A stretch of 64,000 nucleotides of DNA, from the NCBI RefSeq assembly GCF_003385495.1, contig NZ_QNUH01000002.1:1-64000 (forward strand), given 5' to 3'. Both the position numbers and the translations under genes were made by a program. Position 1 is the stretch's first letter; the number at the start of each line of letters is the position of its first letter. A model generated the notes under the pieces. The model was not told the DNA's origin. It searched no databases and saw nothing but the letters and a program-made list of their open reading frames with translations. This stretch comes from Chryseobacterium elymi. Lineage in GTDB: Bacteria > Bacteroidota > Bacteroidia > Flavobacteriales > Weeksellaceae. Shown one piece after another: positions 35,830-45,671 of the stretch.

Positions 35830-35840
35830 TTTTTCACTTT

Positions 35841-38800
35841 TCAATATTCTCCAACCTGAACAATTTTCCCAAGGTGATTCAATCTTACTTTTACTATATT
35901 CCTTAAACCTTCAAGACTTTTCAATTGTACATAAGTAATATTTCGTAATTCTTTTCTTTCTTCAACAGTCGTTTCCAAATGATGTCTAAATACAAAATCT
36001 CTAATAAAAGAGTTTCCGTAACTAACTTTTGAAATTTTCTGAACTCTGAACAAATTTTTAGAAATGACCGCTGCATTTTTCTCGTCAAACAGATCTATTT
36101 CATTTGGAACAAAATCTTTATTTGGAAAAAGAAACATTTCATTCTGCTTTAATGTAAATAACAAACTATATCCTTTCTCATTATTATAATTTTTATCTAT
36201 CACAGGTTGATTTTGATTGACCCTTTCGACAGCTTCATAAAATGATACCATCCTATCATCGAGGTTTTCTTCTGCATCAAGATAAACAGCTAAATGATGA
36301 TTATTCCCTGTACTTACAAAATCCACAGAAATCCTATTTCCATTGTCATCCAGTATTTCATTTCCAAAATGATCTTTTTTAAAATGTAAAGACTCTGCAT
36401 TACTAACACCTGTAATGCTCACTGTTTTAATTGAAATTCCCTTTTCCTGATTGAACCAGATTGGATTTTTATCTAAATTGGAAAAGGCTTCTTTTGCATT
36501 TCCATTAAATTCATCCAGCCTCTTTTTCAAAAGTTCTCTAGTACCCTGGTCTATAATTTTTTCTAAATTCTTATAGTCTTTAAAATTTTCAGGATTAACA
36601 GATTTTCTGATGGTATACACAGTATCATACCATGCAAGAATCACTTGTTCAGGTACGGTCCCCTTTTTGTCATCACTTATATAAACAGGATTTTTAAGTA
36701 TCCCATTTTTCCCTGCAAATGCTTTTTTAGGATCATTGTCATTCTTTTCAAGTCTTTGCAAAAGTGCATTCCTATACTCCTTATTTTGTACTTTCAGAAT
36801 GGTTTTATAATCAAATTTAGCTGATACTTTTTCCTCTTTCGTCTGTAAAATCTTAGCCGTTCCATAAATAGTTTCCTTATGAAGCTGCCCTCTCGGTGTA
36901 AGTTCTGTCTTTTTTATTATTCCTCCTTTTTTCTTAATTTTATTAACATTAGAGGTGACTACTTTATTTTTGGCTTTATGTGAAATCAGTACTTCTTCAA
37001 GATGTTTTTTGGCTTCTTTACGAAAACCAGCAATTGGAGATTTAAATTTTCTTGATTGAGAACCATTCTTCTTTTCAACTATTTCTGTAATAAGATTTTC
37101 GATGGCATAGATATGATGATGCTCTTTATGCTTTTCATCTTTTCTGGCGTTTAGATAATTCAGGTACTGAATATGATTACGAGTGGTAAAGGCAACAGTT
37201 AATGCATCCATTGCATGATGACGATGATCATTTCGTTTTGTCCAGTCCTTAATGACCTCTTTTTCTTCACCTTTCGAGTTGATGACCATCTCCGTTAATC
37301 CTAGCTTTCTGAATTTTTCGAGATTAAGTTCTTTCATCGTATTTATAAGATTCCAGTCTTCACGAAGTTTGTCGGTAATATTTCCTGAAGTAGAAACCAC
37401 AGAATTGGTAATTCCAAAGAGAATTTCTCTTGCTTTTTTAGCTATATATTGGGTATCGCGTAAATCTCTTTCTATAAACCCTTCTCCGATTTCTGCCCCT
37501 TTTTTCTGTAGCTTTTCATACTTAGCTTTGGAAATATCTTTATTATTAAATAATTCCTTAATCATATTAAGAAAATGTTCCTCCCTATCTTTTCCTTTAC
37601 CGGAAATAAAGTCATACGCTGTGAGGTTTGCTTTCTCTAAATTGGCCTGTCTTGGAACAAGCACTTTATTGGAAAAACTATCATCAAAAAATCTTGATTG
37701 GGGAATAATATGGTCTATATCATATTTGTTTGTAAATAAATTTTCTTTTTCAATTTTGGTATTGGTATATAGATCTTTAAATCCATTGTTCGAAAGCTCA
37801 AGATAAAGTTTGTACCTGATAATATCATTTCGCGATGGACTGGTAACGTTAAATTCTTTTTTTAAGATTTCAGCATATTTTTGATGAAGAAGTGTGGCAT
37901 CATTGATGCTTTTATTCATTTCAGCTCTTTCTTCTGCATTCTTTTTTAATTCTCTTGCCAGCTCTATTCTAACTTCATCAGGCTTTCCATATTCAGCAAT
38001 CACGGCATTGACAACGTTGATCATCTGATTAAGTATTTTCTCTACTACAGGATTTCTAAGAGAATTTTTTGGAAGAATTTCCAATGTATCCTTTAAAACT
38101 CTTTTTTCAAGCTCATCCGCAGTTAAAGAATCCTTAGAATGATTATATCCTGCAAGACTGCAAGCATAGCTGTATTTATTTTCTTTATTGTAAGGATAAA
38201 TTTTTCTCATAGCCTTACTACTCAGGCTTCCATATTCCTGAGGAAAAGTAATTGACGATAAAATTTTAGCATGTTCTCGTTTGAAGCCAAATTTTTTATT
38301 CAACAGTTCATAAAGTTTCTCATTTCCAGATGCTGAATCATCAGCTTCATAAGAATACAGTAAATGCCAGAGCTGATAGAAAGGCTGTTTTTCAAATTCC
38401 GGATTAGAAACTTCTGCATCAAAATCCAAGATCGAAACATCTATATAATTAACTTCAAAAACAGATCTAACCATTTCTCTTATTTCAGAAGCCGGAACTT
38501 TCAGATCAGATAACTTGACTTCCTCTTTATCTTCTTTTATCTTCAACAATTCGAAAATAGAATATCCTTCGAGCTCCAAAATTTTCAGATAAGCATCATA
38601 AAATTTTTCGTTCGTTCTATTCCCTTCAATCGATTTAAAATTGATCTTGACATCTTTTGCTTTAAACCCGATAAGCTCCAAAATTTTTTGAGAACCAAGA
38701 TTACCTTTGATATTCAGCTCATCAAAGAGCAATTCTTTTTCTTCCCAATCAAGTGGTCTTCGTCCTTCATCATTTTTAATTTCAATATTGTTGAGTACCT

Positions 38801-40052
38801 GCCAGATCTTAAATTCCTGAAATAGGGGTGAAGATTTGGGAGCAACTTTTAACCCAACCTTTTTTCTCTTTACTTTTCCGTTATCCTTAATTTCAATCTC
38901 ACGACTTTCGAATTCGCAGAAACTGATTAATCCTTTTTGTGATTTTAATTTTCTCTGATAAAAAATAACAACATCAAGGATATCATCTTTTAGTCTTGCA
39001 CTTAAAACAGGATGGAAGTTTTTCTGTGTCTCCCATATTCTTTCGAATTCATCCAAATAATCCTGTCTGTAAAACACTTGATTTTTCAACCTTGTATGCG
39101 AATTGGTGCAAAGTTGATTATATAAATATTCTCCTATTGTCTGCTGATTAAAATACAGTTCTTTGCTTCGGTCACTAATTGCGCCCAGGTACCCACTGGA
39201 ATTATTCAGATTATGATTGATTTCCGTAATGACATACGCCACTTCTTTAATTTCTAACTGCTTACCTACCGCATTGTTTCTCCATTCATAAGCCATGAGT
39301 TTTTTTTCTTCTCTTGTTCCTTTATTGTCGGCAGTATAGATTTTGTGGCGGTTCAGAAAGACAGCAATAGTAGCCCGTTGTCCCTTTCCTTCTAATTCTT
39401 TTTTTAAATCATCTGTTAAAACTTCAGGATAAAACTGTTTCTGAAATTTCCAGACCCTATCAAATTCATTTTGAAGATCAGACCTGTAAAAATCCGGGAT
39501 CTTTTTCTTTCCATTTTTAAGAAGTTGATAAGCGTATTCTCCTGGGGTAAGACCTTCTTCATACAGTTTTTTTGCAATCTCCATTCCGTCAATAGCCATA
39601 CCTTCATCATCATTCTGAACTTTCCGGCTGCTTTTATACCCTCTTTTTTTATTAATCAGAAATAGGACCCTCGCCAATTCATACAGTTCTACTCTTTCCT
39701 TTGCTGCTTTAGCTCTCAATGCATGAGTTTGAAACGTCGAATTTTTTCCATTCTCTGCTAAAATATCATCTTCACTCAGAATCTTATTTTTGATGAGTAT
39801 ATCTAATAAGTTTTCTCTCCTCAACTTAAAACGCTGCAGATTTCTTCTTGCGCTTCTGGCTAAAGTTCTCCCGGCATTAGTCGTAATAGGTTTTCCTTTT
39901 TCAAAATTAGTCTGTTCATCCACTGTTAAAGGATTAACACGGACTCCCAACTTAATTATTTTATTATTTTCCGGATTTTTTACATCTTCATCCACAATGG
40001 CCCAACCAATAGATGAAACGCCAAGATCCAGTCCCAAAATTCTCTTAGTCAT
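35841..40052 (-). CDS. cas9: CRISPR-associated endonuclease Cas9, type II-C
   Basis: A 1403-aa RNA-guided DNA endonuclease with all catalytic parts. RuvC-I is LGLDLGVSSIGWAIVDED (Asp9); the arginine-rich bridge helix GRTLARSARRNLQRFKLRRE lies near 62-81. RuvC-II is VRIELARELKKN near 690-700, HNH is YDIDHIIPQSRFFDDSF (His near 777) with SNKVL (Asn near 793), and RuvC-III is DHRHHAMDALTVAF near 944. The REC lobe is large, as in long Flavobacteriia II-C enzymes. It diverges from the tracrRNA gene and is first in the cas operon. The downstream gene order is disturbed by two gene remnants before DUF6155 and cas1. The cas genes are intact, so interference is probably functional. Confidence 0.98.
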   Translation of the reverse strand: MTKRILGLDLGVSSIGWAIVDEDVKNPENNKIIKLGVRVNPLTVDEQTNFEKGKPITTNAGRTLARSARRNLQRFKLRRENLLDILIKNKILSEDDILAENGKNSTFQTHALRAKAAKERVELYELARVLFLINKKRGYKSSRKVQNDDEGMAIDGMEIAKKLYEEGLTPGEYAYQLLKNGKKKIPDFYRSDLQNEFDRVWKFQKQFYPEVLTDDLKKELEGKGQRATIAVFLNRHKIYTADNKGTREEKKLMAYEWRNNAVGKQLEIKEVAYVITEINHNLNNSSGYLGAISDRSKELYFNQQTIGEYLYNQLCTNSHTRLKNQVFYRQDYLDEFERIWETQKNFHPVLSARLKDDILDVVIFYQRKLKSQKGLISFCEFESREIEIKDNGKVKRKKVGLKVAPKSSPLFQEFKIWQVLNNIEIKNDEGRRPLDWEEKELLFDELNIKGNLGSQKILELIGFKAKDVKINFKSIEGNRTNEKFYDAYLKILELEGYSIFELLKIKEDKEEVKLSDLKVPASEIREMVRSVFEVNYIDVSILDFDAEVSNPEFEKQPFYQLWHLLYSYEADDSASGNEKLYELLNKKFGFKREHAKILSSITFPQEYGSLSSKAMRKIYPYNKENKYSYACSLAGYNHSKDSLTADELEKRVLKDTLEILPKNSLRNPVVEKILNQMINVVNAVIAEYGKPDEVRIELARELKKNAEERAEMNKSINDATLLHQKYAEILKKEFNVTSPSRNDIIRYKLYLELSNNGFKDLYTNTKIEKENLFTNKYDIDHIIPQSRFFDDSFSNKVLVPRQANLEKANLTAYDFISGKGKDREEHFLNMIKELFNNKDISKAKYEKLQKKGAEIGEGFIERDLRDTQYIAKKAREILFGITNSVVSTSGNITDKLREDWNLINTMKELNLEKFRKLGLTEMVINSKGEEKEVIKDWTKRNDHRHHAMDALTVAFTTRNHIQYLNYLNARKDEKHKEHHHIYAIENLITEIVEKKNGSQSRKFKSPIAGFRKEAKKHLEEVLISHKAKNKVVTSNVNKIKKKGGIIKKTELTPRGQLHKETIYGTAKILQTKEEKVSAKFDYKTILKVQNKEYRNALLQRLEKNDNDPKKAFAGKNGILKNPVYISDDKKGTVPEQVILAWYDTVYTIRKSVNPENFKDYKNLEKIIDQGTRELLKKRLDEFNGNAKEAFSNLDKNPIWFNQEKGISIKTVSITGVSNAESLHFKKDHFGNEILDDNGNRISVDFVSTGNNHHLAVYLDAEENLDDRMVSFYEAVERVNQNQPVIDKNYNNEKGYSLLFTLKQNEMFLFPNKDFVPNEIDLFDEKNAAVISKNLFRVQKISKVSYGNSFIRDFVFRHHLETTVEERKELRNITYVQLKSLEGLRNIVKVRLNHLGKIVQVGEY

Positions 40053-40142
40053 GTGTATCAGTTATTAGAATTTCATAAATGTAAGAAGAAATAAATAATG
40101 CTAATTACGGTTTTCCATACTTTTCATTACAATCTATTTTAT

Positions 40143-40150
40143 TATATTTG
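40143..40150 (+). promoter_or_regulatory. -7 box of the tracrRNA
   Basis: TATATTTG, an exact TAnnTTTG match. It ends 4 bp before the anti-repeat begins at 40155, placing the RNA start at about 40155-40158. Confidence 0.7.
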
Positions 40151-40155
40151 TCTTA

Positions 40156-40235
40156 ATAATTTTGAAAAGCAATTCACAATAAGGATTATTCCGTTGTGAA
40201 AACATTCAAGGCGGGGCAACTCGCCTTTTTTTCAT
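40156..40235 (+). ncRNA. tracrRNA
   Basis: The anti-repeat 40155-40179 (AATAATTTTGAAAAGC, then AATTCACAA) is complementary to the first half of the CRISPR repeat with one small bulge. It is followed by AAGGATTATTCCGTT, whose GGA-TTAT-TCC stem corresponds to the nexus hairpin. After TGTGAAAACATTC comes a G/C-rich terminator hairpin with a GCAA tetraloop and a run of seven T. The RNA of about 75-80 nt points away from cas9. The ends are estimated from the promoter box and terminator. Confidence 0.92.
40208..40232 (+). terminator. 3' terminator hairpin of the tracrRNA
   Basis: GGCGGG pairs with CTCGCC (one G-T wobble) around a GCAA tetraloop, with flanking AA/TT pairs and a following T run. Confidence 0.9.
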
Positions 40236-40271
40236 TCTAAAGCAGTATTTTAGCCTTCCGAAAACAAAATA

Positions 40272-42395
40272 ATGACAACCGTAACCTTTATACAGCAACA
40301 GCTCAATATACCCGAAAAGAGCATCAACAATACCCTTCAGTTATTAGCAGAAGACTGTACGATTCCGTTTATTTCCCGTTACAGAAAGGACAAAACCGGG
40401 AACCTTGATGAAGTTCAGATCGAACAGATTTCTAAAATCAGTAAACAGTTTGAAGAAATCATAAAGCGAAAAGACAGCATTTTAAAATCAATTGAAGAAC
40501 AGAATGCGCTGACATCCGAATTGAAACAGAGAATTGAGGAAAGCTTCGACATTCTGGAATTGGAAGATTTATACCTGCCCTTCAAAAAACGCAGAAAAAC
40601 GAAAGCGGATACCGCCAAAGAAAAAGGACTGGAACCTTTAGCCAGGATCATTATGAGCCAGAAAAGCAATGATCTGCAGTTTTTGGCTTCCCAATACCTG
40701 AACAATGAAGTTTCATCTGAGGAAGAAGCACTTCAGGGTGCAAGAGATATCATGGCGGAATGGATTAATGAAAACATGTACGTCCGTAAAAACCTTCGCC
40801 GCCTGTTCCAGCGTAAGGCCGTGATCACTTCTAAAGTGGTCAAGGTCAAAAAAGATGATGAAGACGCTCAAAAATTTTCGCAGTATTTTGAATGGGAAGA
40901 AAATCTGAACAGGACTCCTTCTCACAGGCTATTGGCAATGCTCAGAGCTGAATCTGAAGGTTTTGTAAAACTTAATACAGGCATTGATAAAGAAGAGGCC
41001 ATTGATTTTATCGAAAAAGCCATCATCAAATCCAATAATGAAAGTTCGGATCAGATTGCCCTGGCCATTAAAGACAGCTATAAAAGACTTTTAGAGTCTG
41101 CCATTTCTAACGAAGCTTTGCAGGAGGCTAAAGAAAAGGCAGACAAAAAAGCGATTGAAATATTTTCCGAAAACCTGAGCCAGCTTCTTCTCGCGCCACC
41201 TTTAGGCGAAAAAAGAATTTTAGCCATTGATCCGGGGTACAAAAGCGGCTGTAAAGTGGTCTGCATTGATGAAAAAGGTGATCTTCTCCATAATGAAACC
41301 CTCTACCCTCACGCCCCACAGAATGAAAGCGGAATGGCCATGAAAAAGATCCGTTCTATGGTGAATGCCTACAATATTGAAGCGATTTCCATCGGAAACG
41401 GAACAGCAAGCCGTGAAACTGAGTTTTTCATTAAGAAAATTGCATTTGATAAACCACTACAGGTTTTTGTGGTTTCGGAGGCAGGAGCATCGGTATATTC
41501 TGCAAGTAAAATTGCGCGAGACGAGTTTCCATCTTATGATGTGACGGTGCGTGGGGCGGTTTCTATCGGGAGAAGACTGGCTGATCCGTTGGCAGAACTG
41601 GTTAAAATTGATGCAAAATCCATCGGTGTTGGGCAATACCAGCATGATGTAGACCAAACTCAATTGAAAAACGAACTTGATTCTACAGTTATGAAGTGTG
41701 TAAATTCTGTAGGAATCAATCTGAATACAGCAAGCAAATCATTGTTGAGCTATGTTTCGGGGATCGGGGAGAAAATGGCGGAGAACATTGTTAATTACCG
41801 AACGGAGAATGGTGCTTTTGAAGACAGGAAACAGCTTAAAAAAGTTCCGAGGCTTGGAGAAAAAGCCTATCAGCAGGCTGCAGCTTTTGTAAGAATTGCC
41901 AATGCGAAAAATCCACTCGACAATTCTGCCGTGCATCCGGAAGCTTACGGAATTGTAGAAAAAATGGCCAAAGACCTGGGTATAAAAACCAACGAGCTGA
42001 TTGCCAGCAAAGAGAAAACAGCTTTGGTAAAGCCGGAAAATTATGTTACAGAAGAAATAGGAATTTTAGGGATCAAGGATATTTTAAAAGAGCTCGAAAA
42101 ACCGGGATTAGACCCTAGAAAAGCAGCTAAGGTATTTGAATTTGATCCTAATGTAAAAAGCATCAGAGATTTAAAACCCGGAATGATTCTTCCCGGAATC
42201 GTCAATAATATTACGGCTTTCGGCTGTTTTGTAGACATGGGGATCAAGGAAAGCGGCCTTGTCCATATCTCCCAGCTGAAGGACGGATTTGTTTCTGATG
42301 TAAATGAAGTGGTAAAACTTCATCAGCATGTACGTGTAAGAGTGACAGAAGTGGATGAAGCCAGAAAAAGAGTGCAGCTGAGCATGATTTTATAA
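40272..42395 (+). CDS. tex: Tex-family RNA-binding transcription accessory protein
   Basis: A 707-aa nucleic-acid-binding protein. The N-terminal helical region (FISRYRKDKTGNLDEVQIEQI near 35-55) is followed by a YqgF/RuvC-like domain (ILAIDPGYKSGCKVVCID near 316), helix-hairpin-helix segments (LLSYVSGIGEKMAENIVNYR near 491) and a C-terminal S1 domain (GMILPGIVNNITAFGCFVDMG near 637). Tex affects transcription and toxin expression in other bacteria. The start lies 37 bp after the tracrRNA terminator, so it marks the end of the CRISPR locus. Confidence 0.95.
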   Translation: MTTVTFIQQQLNIPEKSINNTLQLLAEDCTIPFISRYRKDKTGNLDEVQIEQISKISKQFEEIIKRKDSILKSIEEQNALTSELKQRIEESFDILELEDLYLPFKKRRKTKADTAKEKGLEPLARIIMSQKSNDLQFLASQYLNNEVSSEEEALQGARDIMAEWINENMYVRKNLRRLFQRKAVITSKVVKVKKDDEDAQKFSQYFEWEENLNRTPSHRLLAMLRAESEGFVKLNTGIDKEEAIDFIEKAIIKSNNESSDQIALAIKDSYKRLLESAISNEALQEAKEKADKKAIEIFSENLSQLLLAPPLGEKRILAIDPGYKSGCKVVCIDEKGDLLHNETLYPHAPQNESGMAMKKIRSMVNAYNIEAISIGNGTASRETEFFIKKIAFDKPLQVFVVSEAGASVYSASKIARDEFPSYDVTVRGAVSIGRRLADPLAELVKIDAKSIGVGQYQHDVDQTQLKNELDSTVMKCVNSVGINLNTASKSLLSYVSGIGEKMAENIVNYRTENGAFEDRKQLKKVPRLGEKAYQQAAAFVRIANAKNPLDNSAVHPEAYGIVEKMAKDLGIKTNELIASKEKTALVKPENYVTEEIGILGIKDILKELEKPGLDPRKAAKVFEFDPNVKSIRDLKPGMILPGIVNNITAFGCFVDMGIKESGLVHISQLKDGFVSDVNEVVKLHQHVRVRVTEVDEARKRVQLSMIL

Positions 42396-42404
42396 TGCAT
42401 TTAA

Positions 42405-43088
<684 letters not shown>

Positions 43089-43114
43089 AAATCACATCGC
43101 ACTTTATCGCATAA

Positions 43115-43142
43115 ATAAGGCTGTCCATTGAGACAGCCTTAT
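43115..43142. terminator. bidirectional terminator between HAD and beta-helix genes
   Basis: ATAAGGCTGTC pairs perfectly with GACAGCCTTAT around CATTGA. It lies between two convergent genes and can serve both. Confidence 0.8.
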
Positions 43143-43181
43143 CAGGTTTCTATTATTTAAGATAAGCTTTAATATTCTCTT

Positions 43182-44759
43182 TTACGATTCCTGTACAGGA
43201 GCCGTTAATAAATTTTTGTAATTGTTATTCAAAAGCCGTAAAGCTACAGCAGTATTTAAAAATCTATATGGAGTAACAGCATTCAATACTGTGTTCCCTA
43301 CAATTTCATAAGTATCCTGAAAAGTCTGTTGTACTACCGGATCTTCTATAAACTCTACAAAAATACCATATTTCATAGCATCACCGCTGCCTATCATCTT
43401 GTTATTTCTTACAGAGATTTCTTTATTTCTTGTGCCGCGTATGGTAATTCCCGTTAAGAGATCTTCCAAACCTGAATTTTTCATTCCGGGATTTTCAATG
43501 GTGTTAAAGTTGGCAGATAATAAATAATTCTTTCCTTCAATCATAATTCCACTTTCCTGGGTTGTCTTGATATTATTATTACAGATTTCCACCCCTTTGG
43601 TGTCAGAAATATAAATTCCTGCATAGCTAATACCATTGATCACGTTATTGGAAACTACACCCAAGTCAACAAATCTGACATTGATGCCATGCTGGCCCGC
43701 ATTTCTCACCACATTTCCTGAGATTACCACATTTTTTGCATAAAGTTGGGGAGCACCAGGCGTTGTATTATTGATTAAAATACCATCTCCGCCTACACTT
43801 GTATTTTCAACAATATTATTGGAGATCACTATATTATTACTGATATAACCTGCATTATCCGAGTTTTGAAGCTTAATCCCTACTTTCATGGTATTTCTCA
43901 CTCTGTTTCCTATCACCGTAAGATTGGAAATACCGGAATCAAGGTACATTCCATGCTCCAGGATTGTATTTTCTACGTCATTATCTGAAATACTGACGAA
44001 ATTAGAATTTTCGACAATATAGATACCTTGTGATGAATTTTCAAAGTAATTTTTAAAAATTGTGATATTTTTTCCTCCTACTACAATCCCCATATTGTCC
44101 TTTCTACCACCGGTAATTTCTTCTGCCCATGTTTTGGTAAATAAATTCTTGACTTTATTGAATCTAAAGGTTAAATACTCTACACCATTCAGTCCTGATA
44201 CCGCAGAATAGGTAAAGTTTTCAAATATGTTCTTCTCGATCATAAGATTTTTTGCTTGGGTGCAAAGAATTCCTACATTTCGGGAACTGGCATTAACAAC
44301 ATAATCAACACCTTCTCCTTTTAACATAAATCCTGTAATGGAAATATTTTCCTTTTGCTCACAGTTAAAAATTTCTGCTTTGACTTCGGTCTGTTTTATC
44401 GTACACTTATTTGAAAGGATTTTCTGGTTGTCTTGAAGGTAAAGCGTTCCTTTAATTTCAATGGACATTTCATCAAAGAATGTATTATATCCCAGAGCCA
44501 AAGCTTTGTTGATACGCTCTGTAACTGTTGGTGCCAGGATTCCGGCTTCCCTGATATTCCACCATAATACGTTGACATATCCGGACCATTGTCTTTCATA
44601 AAAATCATTGTCTTTTTTTCGGTAGATGACGCCATCCTCAACGGCAGTCCCAATTTTTTTGTAAACAACAGCCTCGTGCGTGTAATTATCTACCAACTGC
44701 ACAAGGTCTTCGTTAGGATAACTATTACCCGATGTAAAAAAAGCATTTGCGTAAATCAT
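43182..44759 (-). CDS. right-handed parallel beta-helix protein (pectate lyase/NosD-like)
   Basis: A 525-aa protein. From about residue 105 to 500 it consists of beta-helix coils with repeating N-x-I/V patterns (SISDNDVEN, VIGNRVRNTMKVGIKLQNS, NVVISGNVVRNAGQHGINV, VEICNNNIKTTQESGIMIEG). These are typical of pectate-lyase-like carbohydrate-active enzymes, surface proteins or phage tailspikes. No signal peptide or T9SS domain is visible. The N-terminal 100 residues (FFTSGNSYPNEDLVQLVDNY) resemble the head region of tailspike-type proteins more than an enzyme leader. It stands alone and its function is unknown. Confidence 0.82.
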   Translation of the reverse strand: MIYANAFFTSGNSYPNEDLVQLVDNYTHEAVVYKKIGTAVEDGVIYRKKDNDFYERQWSGYVNVLWWNIREAGILAPTVTERINKALALGYNTFFDEMSIEIKGTLYLQDNQKILSNKCTIKQTEVKAEIFNCEQKENISITGFMLKGEGVDYVVNASSRNVGILCTQAKNLMIEKNIFENFTYSAVSGLNGVEYLTFRFNKVKNLFTKTWAEEITGGRKDNMGIVVGGKNITIFKNYFENSSQGIYIVENSNFVSISDNDVENTILEHGMYLDSGISNLTVIGNRVRNTMKVGIKLQNSDNAGYISNNIVISNNIVENTSVGGDGILINNTTPGAPQLYAKNVVISGNVVRNAGQHGINVRFVDLGVVSNNVINGISYAGIYISDTKGVEICNNNIKTTQESGIMIEGKNYLLSANFNTIENPGMKNSGLEDLLTGITIRGTRNKEISVRNNKMIGSGDAMKYGIFVEFIEDPVVQQTFQDTYEIVGNTVLNAVTPYRFLNTAVALRLLNNNYKNLLTAPVQES

Positions 44760-44876
44760 AAAATTTTGTTTTTTGGTTTAAATTAATTGGTAAAATATTT
44801 CTTCTTTAATTTTACTAATGCAAATGTAGGCGCGCGATACGACAGAAGTTGACGTGTTTTATTAAACTATTATTGT

Positions 44877-44884
44877 TATGTTTG
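44877..44884 (+). promoter_or_regulatory. -7 box overlapping the RDD gene start
   Basis: TATGTTTG, an exact TAnnTTTG match, ends one base before the ATG at 44886. If it is used, the RNA begins inside the annotated codons and translation would start at the next in-frame ATG (44922). Confidence 0.5.
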
Positions 44885-44885
44885 A

Positions 44886-45473
44886 ATGAGCAGAAAAAAA
44901 ATCAGAACTGTAAAAAAACCAATGAAAATATCCGAACTTAAGGAAAGAAGAATCATCCGAAGACCCACCCACGAGTTCGATGAATTTGGGTACAGAATTT
45001 ATAATTCTTTTGAATATGATTTTCCCTACGATGCAACTTATAAAGGCAACGAAACAGAAAGACTTCTCGCTAAACTTATCGATATGCTGCCCTTCTTCCT
45101 TATTTTCTTTTTTGTATTTGAAAAAATAGGTTTCATTAGTTTTTTGTATTCCATTCCGTGTGTCATTATTTCTGGGACTTTATGCGAATGGTACTTGGGA
45201 ACGTCTTTAGGAAAAGCTGTATTTAAAATAAAAGTAATTGATGATTTTGGAAACTATCCCGGGCTGTTATTATCTTTAAAAAGAAACTTTTTGTGTCTCG
45301 CAAATTTCTGGCCCATCTTTTCAGATTATATCCCGCTAGCCAATCATACGTGGGAAAAGGAACATACTGAGATGCATTTCAGCATGAACCTGAACAATAA
45401 GATCTGCAAAACTTATATCATTAAGAAAAGTAAAATCCAAGAAATAAGGAACCTTCTCTATCCGCAAAAATAA
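44886..45473 (+). CDS. RDD-family membrane protein
   Basis: A 195-aa protein with two main hydrophobic helices (about residues 68-84 and 86-103). The RDD pattern includes RLLAKLIDMLPFFLIFFF, then GTSLGKAVFKIKVIDDFGN near 110-128 and LSLKRNFLCLANFW. RDD proteins are small membrane proteins, some linked to ion transport. The basic N-terminus (MSRKKIRTVKKPMKISEL) may be shorter in reality: the promoter box favours the ATG at 44922. Followed by a strong terminator. Confidence 0.85.
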   Translation: MSRKKIRTVKKPMKISELKERRIIRRPTHEFDEFGYRIYNSFEYDFPYDATYKGNETERLLAKLIDMLPFFLIFFFVFEKIGFISFLYSIPCVIISGTLCEWYLGTSLGKAVFKIKVIDDFGNYPGLLLSLKRNFLCLANFWPIFSDYIPLANHTWEKEHTEMHFSMNLNNKICKTYIIKKSKIQEIRNLLYPQK

Positions 45474-45502
45474 AGGCTGTACAATAATCTGTACAGCCTT
45501 TT
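45472..45502 (+). terminator. terminator of the RDD gene
   Basis: AAAGGCTGTACA pairs with TGTACAGCCTTT around ATAATC, directly at the stop codon, followed by T residues. Confidence 0.85.
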
Positions 45503-45539
45503 AATATTTCCAGGAAATTTAAAACCCGGTTAATAAAAT

Positions 45540-45662
45540 CTCATATCTCGCATCTTGGTTTTTAGAATTTACCATTCACTTGCGAAGCAAAATTCACCAT
45601 TCACTTTAGTCTCAAAATCTCCAATCTGATGTCTGAAATCTTGGTTCTTGGCTCTTGGTTCT
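45540..45662. repeat. low-complexity intergenic stretch with short direct repeats
   Basis: Contains imperfect repeats such as ACCATTCACTT (twice, 30 bp apart) and CTTGGTTCTTGGCTCTTGG. No reading frame is visible. Such C/T-rich repeats occur between convergent genes in flavobacterial genomes; I cannot assign a function. Confidence 0.45.
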
Positions 45663-45671
45663 CCAAAACGT

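Noticed and set aside
37252..37806. Plus-strand frame of 184 codons inside cas9
   Set aside because: Antisense to the HNH/RuvC-III coding region with no ribosome binding site or family match; a shadow of Cas9 codon use.
45540..45662. A second CRISPR-like or regulatory repeat array
   Set aside because: The repeats are short, irregular and without unique spacers.
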